In this document: piece by piece, positions 34,403 through 43,259 of the stretch
Layout of the letters: every line of letters starts with the position of its first letter
Position numbering within the stretch: the stretch's first letter is position 1
DNA from: DASTHG01 sp035491895
GTDB lineage: Bacteria; Gemmatimonadota; Gemmatimonadetes; Gemmatimonadales; GWC2-71-9
Assembly (NCBI GenBank): GCA_035491895.1
Contig: DATJJY010000060.1
Span: 1-64,000, forward strand
Direction of reading: 5' to 3'
Length of the DNA: 64,000 bases
Program-made: the position numbers and the translations under genes
The notes under the pieces: model-generated
What the model was told of the DNA's origin: nothing
Databases searched by the model: none
The model's input: only the letters and a program-made list of their open reading frames with translations

Positions 34403-37400
34403 ATGAAACTCTCCGACACCGCCATTCGCCGCCCCGTCCTCGCCAGCATGTTGTCGGCCGCGCTGGTGTTGTTCGGGATCATCGGGTACACCCGTCTTTC
34501 CGTGCGGGAGCTGCCCGATATCGATCCGCCGATCATTTCCGTGTCGACGGTCCTCCCCGGGGCCAACGCCCAGGTGGTGGAAACCGCGGTCACCGACATC
34601 CTGGAAGAGGAGCTATCGACGATCCAGGGGATTCGCACGCTCTCCAGCACGTCGTCCGAAGAGCAGAGCAACATCACCCTCGAGTTCACCCTTGACCGGC
34701 CGGTCGACGTCGCGGCGCAGGACGTGCGCGACAAGGTGTCGCGCGTGCGCGGCCGGCTGCCGGTGGACGTGCTCGAGCCGGTAATCGCCAAACAGCAGGC
34801 GGACGCGCAGCCGTTCTTCTGGCTCGCCTTGAGCAGCCAGAATTACGATCTGCTGCAGCTCTCGGACGTCGCCGACCGCCTGGTGAAGGCGCGGCTGCAG
34901 AGTCTGCCGGGAGTGGGGAGCGCGGGGGTGTACGGAGAACGGCGCTACGCGATGCGGGTGTGGGTGCAACCGGAGCAGCTGTCGGCGCGCAATCTCACCG
35001 TGCAGGACGTGGAAGACGCGATCACCGCGCGCAACGTCGAGATCCCTGCCGGCCGCATCGAGTCGACGCGGCGCGAGTTTTCGGTCCGCTCGCTCGGGGA
35101 GCTGAAGACGCCGCAGGAGTTCGGTGAGCTGGTGGTGGCGAGCCAGGGCGGCCAGCTTGTCAAGCTCAAGGACGTGGCGAACGTCGAGCTCGGGCCCGAA
35201 GACGATCGCTCCATCTTCCGCTACAACGGCAACCCGTCGGTCGCGATCGGCGTCGTACGCCAATCCAAGGCGAACCTCATCCAGGTGGCGCAACGCATCC
35301 GCGACGCGCTCCCGGCCATTCAGCAGACGCTGCCGACGGGGGTGAAGCTCCAGATCGCGTTCGATGGCTCGGTGTTCGTCACCCACTCCATCCAGGACGC
35401 GCGCCTGACGCTCGTGATTGCGGCGATCCTCGTCGTGCTCATCATTTTCGTGTTCCTGCGGAATCTCCGCGCCACGATCATCCCGGGGCTCGCGATCCCG
35501 ACGTCGATCATCACCGTGTTCGCGATCCTCTACTTCCTCGGCTTTTCGATCAACAACTTCACGCTGCTCGCGTTGACCATCGCGATCGGCATCGTGGTCG
35601 ACGACGCCATCATCGTGCTCGAGAACGCCTACCGCCACCAGGAAGAGCTGCACGAAGACCCGGAGCGCGCCGCCATCAGCGGCACGAACGAGATCGGCTT
35701 CGCTGTGATCGCGACGACGATCGCGCTCGTGGCGGTGTTCACGCCGCTCGCGTTCCTGCAGGGCACCACGGGACGCTTGTTCAACGAATTCGGCATCGCC
35801 ATGGCCGGCGCCGTGATCATTTCGGGCTTCGTGGCGCTGACCCTGACGCCGATGCTGTGCGCCAAGATCCTGCGGGTCTCCCACGAGCACGGCGCCGTGT
35901 TCAAGGTGTTCGAGCGCGGCTTCAACGCCATCGCCGAGCGCTACGCGACGCTGCTCCGTGCCGCGCTCCGGCACCGGTGGGTGGTGGTCGCCGGAACCGG
36001 GCTGACGGTGCTCCTGGCGGTCGTGATATACGGCAGGCTCAAGCAGGAGCTCCTGCCGGACGACGACCGCGGGTTCTTCCTGGTGGTCTCGTCGGCGCCT
36101 GAGGGCTCGTCGCTCGAGTACATGGACGGGTATGTGCGACAGGTCGAGCAGATCATCGGCAAGACGCCGGATGTCCAGGGGTACTTCACGATCATCGGCG
36201 GATTCGCCGGCGGGGTCAACCGGTCGTTCGTCGGCGTCATCCTGAAGGACTGGAGCGTCCGGCACACGAGTGTCCAGCAGATGGTGGGAGGGCTGTTTCC
36301 CCAGCTGTTCGGGATCTCGGGTATCCGGGCGTTCCCGTACTCTCCCGGGGCACTCGGGTTCAGCCAGCCGATCCAGTACGTGGTGCAGAATCCCGATTTC
36401 GCGCGGCTCGCCCAGGCACAGGACACCCTCGTGCCGCGGGCGCGGGCCGTCAAGGGCATCACCAACATCGACACCGACCTGCGCGTCAACAAGCCGGAGC
36501 TGCGGGTCACGTTCGATCGCGACCGCGCCGAGGACCTGGGGGTGCCGGTGCGCGACGTCGCGGCGGCGCTGCAGACGTTCCTCGGCGGCCGGCGAGTGAG
36601 CACGTTCACCCGCAACGACAAGCTGTACTACGTGATGGTGCAGCTCGATCCTGCGCATCGGGCCACCCCGAGCGACATGTCGGGGATCTATCTGCGAGGC
36701 AACAACGGGCAGCTGGTCCAGCTGTCCGCTCTCGCCAAGGTCGAAGAGGGCGTCGGCCCGCGGCAGATCAATCACTTCAACCGCGTGCCCTCGTTCACGT
36801 TGTCGGCTTCGCTGATTCCGCCCTTCGCCCAGGGCGAGGCGCTCGACTCGCTCGATCGGTTGGCCAAGCAGGTGCTGCCGCCGGGGAGTACTACCGCCCT
36901 GGCCGGCGATTCCCGCGAGTTCCGGGAGAGCGGCGGCGCGCTGTACTTCGCGTTCGGCGTCGCCCTGCTCGTCGTGTTCATGGTGCTGGCGTCGCAGTTC
37001 GAGTCGCTGGTGCACCCGTTCACGGTGCTCTTGGCGGTGCCGCTCGCCGTAACCGGCGCCCTGGCGACGTTGCTCATCGCGGCGGTGTTCCACCGCCCGG
37101 GAGGGACGATCAATCTGTACAGCGAGATCGGCATGATCCTGCTCATCGGGCTCGTGACCAAGAACTCGATTCTGCTCGTCGAGTACTCGAACCAGCTCAA
37201 AGCCCGGGGACTGGACACCATTGCCGCGGTCATCGAAGCCGGGCGCATTCGCCTGCGCCCCATTCTCATGACCTCGGTGGCGACGATCATGGGCGCGATC
37301 CCCGTGATGATCGGCGTCGGAGCGGGTTCCACGTCGCGCCGGCCGCTCGGCTACGCGATCGTGGGCGGCATCTTCTTCTCCACGGTGCTCACACTCTTCG

Positions 37401-37489
37401 TAGTGCCGGTCGCGTACACGCTGCTCGACCGGCTGCGCGCCCGCGAGGCGCGGGACATCAAGGCCCTTGAGCCGCTGGAGGCGAAGTGA
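34403..37489 (+). CDS. RND multidrug efflux pump, AcrB/HAE1 family
   Basis: A 1,028-aa inner-membrane proton-driven pump. The topology is standard: helix 1 (about residues 12-30), a large porter domain, helices 2-6, a second porter domain, and helices 7-12. The proton-relay pair is visible in IAIGIVVDDAIIVLEN in helix 4, and GLVTKNSILLVEY occurs in the second half. It opens with LSDTAIRRPVLASM and the family-typical ISVSTVLPGANAQVVETAVT. It is first in a long operon and is followed at once by its channel and adaptor genes, so it should form a complete tripartite pump. Substrate range unknown. Confidence 0.96.
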   Translation: MKLSDTAIRRPVLASMLSAALVLFGIIGYTRLSVRELPDIDPPIISVSTVLPGANAQVVETAVTDILEEELSTIQGIRTLSSTSSEEQSNITLEFTLDRPVDVAAQDVRDKVSRVRGRLPVDVLEPVIAKQQADAQPFFWLALSSQNYDLLQLSDVADRLVKARLQSLPGVGSAGVYGERRYAMRVWVQPEQLSARNLTVQDVEDAITARNVEIPAGRIESTRREFSVRSLGELKTPQEFGELVVASQGGQLVKLKDVANVELGPEDDRSIFRYNGNPSVAIGVVRQSKANLIQVAQRIRDALPAIQQTLPTGVKLQIAFDGSVFVTHSIQDARLTLVIAAILVVLIIFVFLRNLRATIIPGLAIPTSIITVFAILYFLGFSINNFTLLALTIAIGIVVDDAIIVLENAYRHQEELHEDPERAAISGTNEIGFAVIATTIALVAVFTPLAFLQGTTGRLFNEFGIAMAGAVIISGFVALTLTPMLCAKILRVSHEHGAVFKVFERGFNAIAERYATLLRAALRHRWVVVAGTGLTVLLAVVIYGRLKQELLPDDDRGFFLVVSSAPEGSSLEYMDGYVRQVEQIIGKTPDVQGYFTIIGGFAGGVNRSFVGVILKDWSVRHTSVQQMVGGLFPQLFGISGIRAFPYSPGALGFSQPIQYVVQNPDFARLAQAQDTLVPRARAVKGITNIDTDLRVNKPELRVTFDRDRAEDLGVPVRDVAAALQTFLGGRRVSTFTRNDKLYYVMVQLDPAHRATPSDMSGIYLRGNNGQLVQLSALAKVEEGVGPRQINHFNRVPSFTLSASLIPPFAQGEALDSLDRLAKQVLPPGSTTALAGDSREFRESGGALYFAFGVALLVVFMVLASQFESLVHPFTVLLAVPLAVTGALATLLIAAVFHRPGGTINLYSEIGMILLIGLVTKNSILLVEYSNQLKARGLDTIAAVIEAGRIRLRPILMTSVATIMGAIPVMIGVGAGSTSRRPLGYAIVGGIFFSTVLTLFVVPVAYTLLDRLRAREARDIKALEPLEAK

Positions 37490-38775
37490 TCCTCCCGCTA
37501 TTGGCGGCTTTACAGGTGGCGACTGCCCAGGACTCCGTGCCGGTGGTGACCCTCACCGAGGCACTGCAGCGTGCCGCACAGCTCGATCCCAACTACGTCT
37601 CGGCGGCGGGGCAGGTGGGCACCGCCGAGTGGTCGCGTCGCGCGGCGTTCGCGGTGTTCATCGTTCCGGCGGTGACCCTGTCGACCACGGCGACGCGCAC
37701 GGAGGGAAAGTTCTTCACTCCGTTCGGAACGTTCACGCCGCGGTTGAACTCCGTTTCCGCTCAAGTGGATGCCCGGATCGACTTGTTCACGGGTGGCTCG
37801 AAGTTCGCAGGGTTACGCACCTCCGCCGGTCAGCTCGAAAGCGCCCGCGCGGGGGAGCTGCAGGCGCGCCTCACGACCGCGATGAATACCGAGGCCGATT
37901 ATTACGCGGTGCTCACCGAAAGGGCGCTGCTGCGCGTCGCCGAAGATCAGGAGCAGCGCGCCCAGCAGCAGTTCACCGTCGCGCGGGCTCGCGTCACCTC
38001 CGGCGCCGCGGTGCAGACCGATTCGCTGCAGCTCGCGCTCGGGCTCACCCAGGCCCGGGTGGTGCTGCTGCAACAGCAGGCCGCCCTGCGGGCCGCGCAG
38101 CTGCAGCTGGGACGCCGCATCGGCCTCCAGAGTGCCGCGGACGCCGCGGCGGTTCCGTCCGACAGCGTCGCTCCGGCGTTGCCGTTCCCCGTCCAGGACG
38201 CCGTCGCGCGCGCACTGGCGCAGGGCCCGTCCTGGCGGATCGCGCGGGCCAACGAGCGCGCGACCAGCGGGCTGCTCTGGACGCGCCGCGCCCAGTACTT
38301 GCCGCGCGCCTCGCTCGACTACACCAAGTCGGCGAACGACACGAAGTTCTTCCCTTCGGCGTCGAATCTGTCGTCTCTGTCTCTGACGGTCAGCTTGCCG
38401 TTGTGGGACAACGGCCAGCGGGAGATTCAGGTAGCGCAAGCCCGGGTCAACCACGAGGTCGCTCAGGCGATTCGCGACGACCTCGAACGAGGAGCCTGGC
38501 ACGACGTCACTGCCGCCTACGACGCCTATGAGACCAATCGGGCGACGATCGACCTCGATCGCTACGCGGTCGTCGTGGCGCGCGAAAACAACCGCGTGCA
38601 GGAGACCCGCTACCGGGCGGGCGCGACGACGATCCTCGACCTCCTGGACGCGCAGAACCGCCTCGTGCAGGCCGAGGCCGATCTCGTCCAGGCGATGTAC
38701 AACACACGACTCGCTCGGGCCGGACTCGAGGTGATTCTCGGCGAGCGGATCAACTTCGAACAGGGAACCCAGTGA
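37486..38775 (+). CDS. TolC-like outer-membrane efflux channel of the RND pump
   Basis: 429 aa with a very short signal peptide (ILPLLAALQVATA before QDSV). OEP repeats open with VTLTEALQRAAQLDPNYVSAAG and VQDAVARALAQGPSWRIA; long helices and the ETRYRAGATTILDLLDAQNR stretch near the end are typical. GTG start overlapping the pump stop as GTGA. Less similar to the channel encoded at 13866-15353 than to its own family pattern, so the two channels were probably acquired separately. Confidence 0.92.
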   Translation: MILPLLAALQVATAQDSVPVVTLTEALQRAAQLDPNYVSAAGQVGTAEWSRRAAFAVFIVPAVTLSTTATRTEGKFFTPFGTFTPRLNSVSAQVDARIDLFTGGSKFAGLRTSAGQLESARAGELQARLTTAMNTEADYYAVLTERALLRVAEDQEQRAQQQFTVARARVTSGAAVQTDSLQLALGLTQARVVLLQQQAALRAAQLQLGRRIGLQSAADAAAVPSDSVAPALPFPVQDAVARALAQGPSWRIARANERATSGLLWTRRAQYLPRASLDYTKSANDTKFFPSASNLSSLSLTVSLPLWDNGQREIQVAQARVNHEVAQAIRDDLERGAWHDVTAAYDAYETNRATIDLDRYAVVVARENNRVQETRYRAGATTILDLLDAQNRLVQAEADLVQAMYNTRLARAGLEVILGERINFEQGTQ

Positions 38776-39863
38776 GCCATCGGAACGTGGTGCGGGTCGG
38801 GTTGGTCGCCGCGGTGGGCATCGGCGCCGCGATCGGCTGTGGGAAGAAAGGTGCCGCGGGGCGCGGCGGCCCAGCTGGAGGCATGCCGCCCGGTATGCCG
38901 GTCGAGGTGGCGGTGGCCCGCAAGGACACGGTGCGCGACGAGGTCGCGGCGACCGGCCAGATCGAGGCGCTGCAGTCGATCGAGCTGCGCCCCGAGGTGG
39001 AGGGCCGTATCGTCGGCCTCCTGATTCGTGAGGGGCAGGTGGTGGCGGCGGGAACGCCGCTGTTCCAGATCGACTCCACCGAGTTGGCGGCGCAGGTGGC
39101 GCAGCTCGCCGCCCAACGCGACCTCGCCAACCAGGACCTTGCCCGGACCAAGGATCTGATGGCGCAGAACGCGGCCTCGACGTCCGATCTGGAGCACGCC
39201 GAAGCGGCAGCGCGGAGCGCGGACGCCCAGCACCGCCTGATGAGCACCCGGCTCGCCCGCACCACCGTGCGCGCGCCGTTCGGCGGCATCGTGGGCCAGC
39301 GCTTCGTCAGCCTGGGCGACTACGTCAACAACACGACCCGGCTCGCCTCGCTCCAGACGGTGAGCCCGATGCGGGCGACCTTCAACGTCCCCGAGCGCTA
39401 CGCGCAGTCGCTCAAGCGGGGACAGGAGGTCACCTTCCACGTCGCGGCGATCACGAATCGGGACTTCGCCGGTGAGGTCGACTTCGTCGACCCCGTCGTG
39501 GCGCTGCCGGGGCGCACCATTCTCGTGAAGGCCCACGTCCCCAATCCGCAGCGCCTGCTGCAGCCGGGGATGTTCATCGAGGCGCGGCTCGTCACTGCCA
39601 TACGACCGAAGGCCGTGGTCGTTCCCGAGGACGCAGTGGTCCCCGTCCAAGGCGCCACCTTTGTGTGGGTCGTGCAGGAGGGGAAGGCGACACAGCGGCA
39701 GGTGGGCATTGGCGTGCGAACTCCCGGATTCGTGGAGATCAGGAGCGGCGTCGACGCGGGGGAGCAAGTGGTCGTCGGGGGTCTCGAGTCGCTCTTCCCG
39801 GGCGCGCCGGTGATGGCCAAGGTCGTCGATCGCACCCCCAAACCGGCGCCGACGGAGCACTGA
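38772..39863 (+). CDS. RND efflux adaptor lipoprotein (membrane-fusion family)
   Basis: 363 aa. The lipobox AAIGC lies at about residues 19-23 and is followed by a Gly/Pro-rich linker. The two lipoyl halves are seen at GRIVGLLIREGQVVAAGTPL and RAPFGGIVGQRFVSLGDYV with a short helical hairpin between. Beta-barrel and membrane-proximal parts follow, ending in a Pro-rich tail. GTG start in a GTGA overlap with the channel gene. Together with the two genes before, it completes the pump; the order pump-channel-adaptor is less common than adaptor-pump-channel. Confidence 0.93.
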   Translation: MSHRNVVRVGLVAAVGIGAAIGCGKKGAAGRGGPAGGMPPGMPVEVAVARKDTVRDEVAATGQIEALQSIELRPEVEGRIVGLLIREGQVVAAGTPLFQIDSTELAAQVAQLAAQRDLANQDLARTKDLMAQNAASTSDLEHAEAAARSADAQHRLMSTRLARTTVRAPFGGIVGQRFVSLGDYVNNTTRLASLQTVSPMRATFNVPERYAQSLKRGQEVTFHVAAITNRDFAGEVDFVDPVVALPGRTILVKAHVPNPQRLLQPGMFIEARLVTAIRPKAVVVPEDAVVPVQGATFVWVVQEGKATQRQVGIGVRTPGFVEIRSGVDAGEQVVVGGLESLFPGAPVMAKVVDRTPKPAPTEH

Positions 39864-40792
39864 GCAAGCACCTCCTCCTCGCTGCCCTGCTGAGCGCGTG
39901 CGCTGGCGCCGCCGGCGCCACGCAGACGCCGCTCGAGGAGCGGCTCGGCTACCCACGCGGCAGCCGCCTCCTGATCCTCCACTTCGACGACCTCGGCGTC
40001 GCCGGTCCGGAGAACCGCAGCGCGTGGGCGGCGCGCGATTCAGGCCTCATCGTGTCGGCGAGCGTGATCGTTCCGGGGCCGAAGTTCCAGGAAGTGGCCG
40101 CGTACGCCCGCGCCCACCCGGAGTTCGATCTCGGCGTCCACCTCGCGCTGACGAGCGAGTGGCCGGGCTATCGCTGGGGACCGATCGCACCACCGGAGAG
40201 CGTGCCGTCGCTGCTCGACCCCGATGGCCTGCTGCGCCGCGTCTGGGAAGATTCGACTGCCGTCCGGTGGCAGGAGGTGGAGCGGGAGCTGCACGCGCAG
40301 ATCGCCGCGGCGCGCGCCGCGGGGATCCGGCCCACCCACCTCGACGTGCACGAATACGTCCTGTTCTCGCGGGGACCGGTGCTGTTCGAGATCCTGCGCC
40401 GGGTCGCCCAATCCGAAGGGCTGCCGTTCCTGAGCGCCGCGGAATGGGTCGCCGGCCGGAGCTCGATGGGGCGGTTCCCGCGTGGCCCGCTCGTCCTCGC
40501 GCGCGTGGTCGCCACTGCCCCCGACGTACCGCCGGCTGGCTGGGTGGCATACTATGAGGAGCAGATCCGTGCGCTGCCGCCCGGCGTGTCGGAGCTGATC
40601 GTCCACCCGGCGGCCGATTCGACGCGGATGAAGGCGCTGACGGGGGAGCGCATCAACTGGGGCGCCGCCTGGCGGGCCCGCGATTGGGCCTTCGTCGCGA
40701 GCCCGCGCTTCCGGCGCCTGCTCGCGGACCAGCACATCCACCTCGTGACGTGGCGGCAGATCGACTCCGCCCTCGTGAAGGAACGACCATGA
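39860..40792 (+). CDS. YdjC/ChbG-like polysaccharide deacetylase-fold protein, lipid-anchored, probable CTG start
   Basis: About 310 aa. YdjC-family features: LLILHFDDLGVAG (metal Asp pair), DLGVHLALTSEW (metal His) and RPTHLDVHEYVLF. The family deacetylates diacetylchitobiose-like sugars. The frame has no ATG, GTG or TTG between the adaptor stop and the conserved region; the only sensible start is CTG at 39860, overlapping that stop as CTGA and giving a signal sequence with a lipobox (SKHLLLAALLSAC). The conserved HFDDLG region lies only about 30 residues further on, so a later start would lose it. Confidence 0.82.
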   Translation: MSKHLLLAALLSACAGAAGATQTPLEERLGYPRGSRLLILHFDDLGVAGPENRSAWAARDSGLIVSASVIVPGPKFQEVAAYARAHPEFDLGVHLALTSEWPGYRWGPIAPPESVPSLLDPDGLLRRVWEDSTAVRWQEVERELHAQIAAARAAGIRPTHLDVHEYVLFSRGPVLFEILRRVAQSEGLPFLSAAEWVAGRSSMGRFPRGPLVLARVVATAPDVPPAGWVAYYEEQIRALPPGVSELIVHPAADSTRMKALTGERINWGAAWRARDWAFVASPRFRRLLADQHIHLVTWRQIDSALVKERP

Positions 40793-41316
40793 CTCGAGCG
40801 GTGATCACCCGGCCGGCTACGGACGAATACGCGCCGTATTACGGGACCTACATCGGCAAGGTGCCCGACGGTGACGTCCGAGCGCTCTTGCCCGCGCAGC
40901 TCGTCGAGACGCTGGCCCTGATCCGGTCGATCCCCGAATCGCGCGGCGGGCATCGCTACGCGCCCGACAAGTGGAGCATCAAGGAGATGCTCGGCCACAT
41001 CGTGGACAGCGAGCGGATTTTTTCCTATCGCGCCCTGCGCATCGGCCGGGGGGACGCGACTCCACTCCCCGGCTTCGAGCAGAACGATTACGTCCCGATG
41101 GGCGGCTTCGACGCGCGCACATTGAGCGACCTGGCCGACGAGCTCGCCGCCGTCCGCCAGGCGACGACGCTGCTGTTCGCCCACTTCGACGCGGCAGCGC
41201 TCGAGCGCCGTGGAACGGCGAGCGGCAACCCGGTCTCGGTGCGAGCGCTGGCGTACATCATCGCCGGCCACGAGCGGCACCACGTCGGCATCCTCAAGAC
41301 CCGGTACCTGAGCTAG
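40789..41316 (+). CDS. DinB-like four-helix metalloprotein
   Basis: 175 aa, DinB/YfiT superfamily. The three metal histidines are visible: one in MLGHIVDSERIFSYRALRI (about residue 70) and two in the GHERHHVGILKTRYL end (HxxxH pattern). Members act as thiol-dependent S-transferases in some bacteria, including bacillithiol S-transferases, which would fit a bacillithiol producer; this is inference from the family. The ATG overlaps the preceding stop as ATGA. Confidence 0.88.
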   Translation: MTRAVITRPATDEYAPYYGTYIGKVPDGDVRALLPAQLVETLALIRSIPESRGGHRYAPDKWSIKEMLGHIVDSERIFSYRALRIGRGDATPLPGFEQNDYVPMGGFDARTLSDLADELAAVRQATTLLFAHFDAAALERRGTASGNPVSVRALAYIIAGHERHHVGILKTRYLS

Positions 41317-42195
41317 ATGCGCACCCGTCCGCTCGGCCCCGGCGCCGGCGACGTTTCGGTCGTCGGTCTCGGAGGCATGCACCTCTCGATCGCCGGCCGG
41401 CCCGACGACGAAGCGACGGCGCTCCACGTGATTCACGCGGCGCTCGACGCCGGCGCCACGATCCTCGATACCGCCGACGTGTATTGCCTCGACGACACCG
41501 ATATCGGCCACAACGAGCACCTCATGGCGAAGGCGCTGCACACCTGGGGTGGACGCCGCGAGCAGGTCGTCATCGCCACCAAAGGCGGCATGATCCGGCC
41601 CGGCGGACGCTGGGAGCGGAACGGCCGTCCGGAGCACCTGCGACGCGCCTGCGACCGCTCCCTCAAGGCGCTGGGGACCGACCGCATCGATCTGTATCAG
41701 CTGCACGCGCCCGACCCGGAGGTCCCGTTCGCCGAGAGCGTCGGCGCGCTGGCGGAGCTGCAGCGCGCCGGGAAGATCCGCTGGATCGGCGTGTCCAATG
41801 TCACGGTAGAGGACATCGGCAGCGCGTCGCGCCACGCATCGCTCGTGGCGGTCCAGAACCGGCTCAACCCGTTCTTCCGCGAGTCCCTGTCGAGCGGGGT
41901 TGTCGCCGAATGCACGCGCCGCGGCGTCGGATTCCTCGCGTACAGCCCGGTGGGCGGTGGACGGCTCAACCGAAAGCTCCCCGACCATCCGGTGCTTCAG
42001 CCGATCGCCCGGCGTCACGGCATCTCGCCCCACGCCGTCGTGCTCGCCTGGGTGCTGGCCCAGGGCGGCACCGTCATCGCGATTCCCTCCGCCCGGACCA
42101 CCGCCCACGCGACCGATTCCCTCACCGCGGCCGACGTCCAGCTGTCCGCGGCCGATCTCGCCGCCATCGACGCCGCCGAGTTCTCGCGGAGCTGA
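41317..42195 (+). CDS. Aldo/keto reductase
   Basis: 292 aa, NAD(P)H-dependent oxidoreductase with a TIM barrel. Catalytic residues are placed as usual: Asp and Tyr in LDTADVYCLDD, Lys in VVIATKGG, His in DLYQLHAPDPEVPF. The cofactor segment near the end is IAIPSARTTAHATDSL. It begins on the base after the DinB stop. Substrate unknown; its setting in a degradative/efflux operon gives no firm hint. Confidence 0.93.
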   Translation: MRTRPLGPGAGDVSVVGLGGMHLSIAGRPDDEATALHVIHAALDAGATILDTADVYCLDDTDIGHNEHLMAKALHTWGGRREQVVIATKGGMIRPGGRWERNGRPEHLRRACDRSLKALGTDRIDLYQLHAPDPEVPFAESVGALAELQRAGKIRWIGVSNVTVEDIGSASRHASLVAVQNRLNPFFRESLSSGVVAECTRRGVGFLAYSPVGGGRLNRKLPDHPVLQPIARRHGISPHAVVLAWVLAQGGTVIAIPSARTTAHATDSLTAADVQLSAADLAAIDAAEFSRS

Positions 42196-43259
42196 GCGTC
42201 ACGAACGCCCTGTTCGATCGCCTGCCGGAGTTACGGGACCGAGTGCCCTGGATCGCGCTCGCCGATACGCCGACGTCCATCACGGAGCTGCCGGCCCCGC
42301 CCGGATTTCGCGGCCGGCTCTTCGCGAAGCGCGACGATCTCACCTCCACGCTGTTCGGCGGCAACAAGGTCAGGAAGTTCGAATACCTCCTGGCCGAGGC
42401 CGAGCGGCAGGGAGCCGGGTCGCTCGTCACGCTGGGCGGGATCGGCTCGAATCAGGCGCTCGGCGCCGCACTGCACGGCCGGGCGCGGGGGTACGCGGTC
42501 GATCTCTCGCTGGTGCGGCAACCGGTGACCGAGGGCGTGCGCCGCGCCCTCGGCGGGATGGTCGCGGCCGGCGCCCGAATTCGCTACGCCGACTCGAAGC
42601 TCGGAGGGCTGCGCAGCGTACGGCGCGCGCTGCGCGAGCGGCGGCACGCCGGGGAGCATCCCTATGCGATCCCTTTCGGGGCGACCAATGCGCTGGGGGC
42701 GCTTGGGTACGTGTCCGCCGCACTCGAGCTCGGCGCGCAGGTGCAGGCAGGCGTGTGTCCCCGGCCCGACGCGGTGTTCGTCGCAGCGGGGAGCTGCGGT
42801 ACCGCGGCAGGACTGCTGGTCGGATTCCGGCTCGCCGGTCTGGAGACGCGCGTCATCGCCGTGGCGGTCGTCTCCGGCGCGCTCGTAACTCGCGCGCTCG
42901 AGACGTGGCACGCCAACCACGCCGCGGCGCTCCTGGCCCGTATCGCTCCGTCGGCGCCGCGCCTGCGCTTCGGTTGGCGCGAAGTCACCGTCCTGGGAGC
43001 TTATCTGGGTTCCGGCTATGGCCAGGCGACCCCCGCGGCGCAACGCGCGGTGGACTGGGCCCGACCTCATCTCACCCTCGAAACGACGTATACCGGCAAG
43101 GCGCTGGCGGCGTGCCTGGAGTATTGCGGGCCGGACGCAAGCGATCGCGCGGTGCTGTTCTGGAACACCAACAACGCATCGCAATTCCCGACGGCGCCGG
43201 GTGGGGGGCTCGATGGACTCCCCGATCGCCTGCAACGCCTCCTCAAGGAGCACCCATGA
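42192..43259 (+). CDS. PLP enzyme, D-cysteine desulfhydrase/ACC deaminase family, probable CTG start
   Basis: 355 aa if started at CTG 42192, which overlaps the aldo/keto reductase stop as CTGA. Fold type II PLP enzyme: the cofactor lysine is in LFGGNKVRKFEYLLAEAE, the substrate loop is GGIGSNQALGAALHGRARG, and there is a Gly-rich phosphate-binding loop AAGSCGTAAGLLVG. Family members make pyruvate or 2-oxobutyrate plus ammonia from D-cysteine or 1-aminocyclopropane carboxylate. A GTG at 42243 is an alternative but would drop the conserved LFDRLPELRDR opening. Confidence 0.88.
   Translation: MSVTNALFDRLPELRDRVPWIALADTPTSITELPAPPGFRGRLFAKRDDLTSTLFGGNKVRKFEYLLAEAERQGAGSLVTLGGIGSNQALGAALHGRARGYAVDLSLVRQPVTEGVRRALGGMVAAGARIRYADSKLGGLRSVRRALRERRHAGEHPYAIPFGATNALGALGYVSAALELGAQVQAGVCPRPDAVFVAAGSCGTAAGLLVGFRLAGLETRVIAVAVVSGALVTRALETWHANHAAALLARIAPSAPRLRFGWREVTVLGAYLGSGYGQATPAAQRAVDWARPHLTLETTYTGKALAACLEYCGPDASDRAVLFWNTNNASQFPTAPGGGLDGLPDRLQRLLKEHP

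Noticed and set aside
34613..37093. An 826-codon open frame opposite the RND pump gene
   Set aside because: No recognisable domain, charged low-complexity product; the plus-strand pump is complete with all helices.
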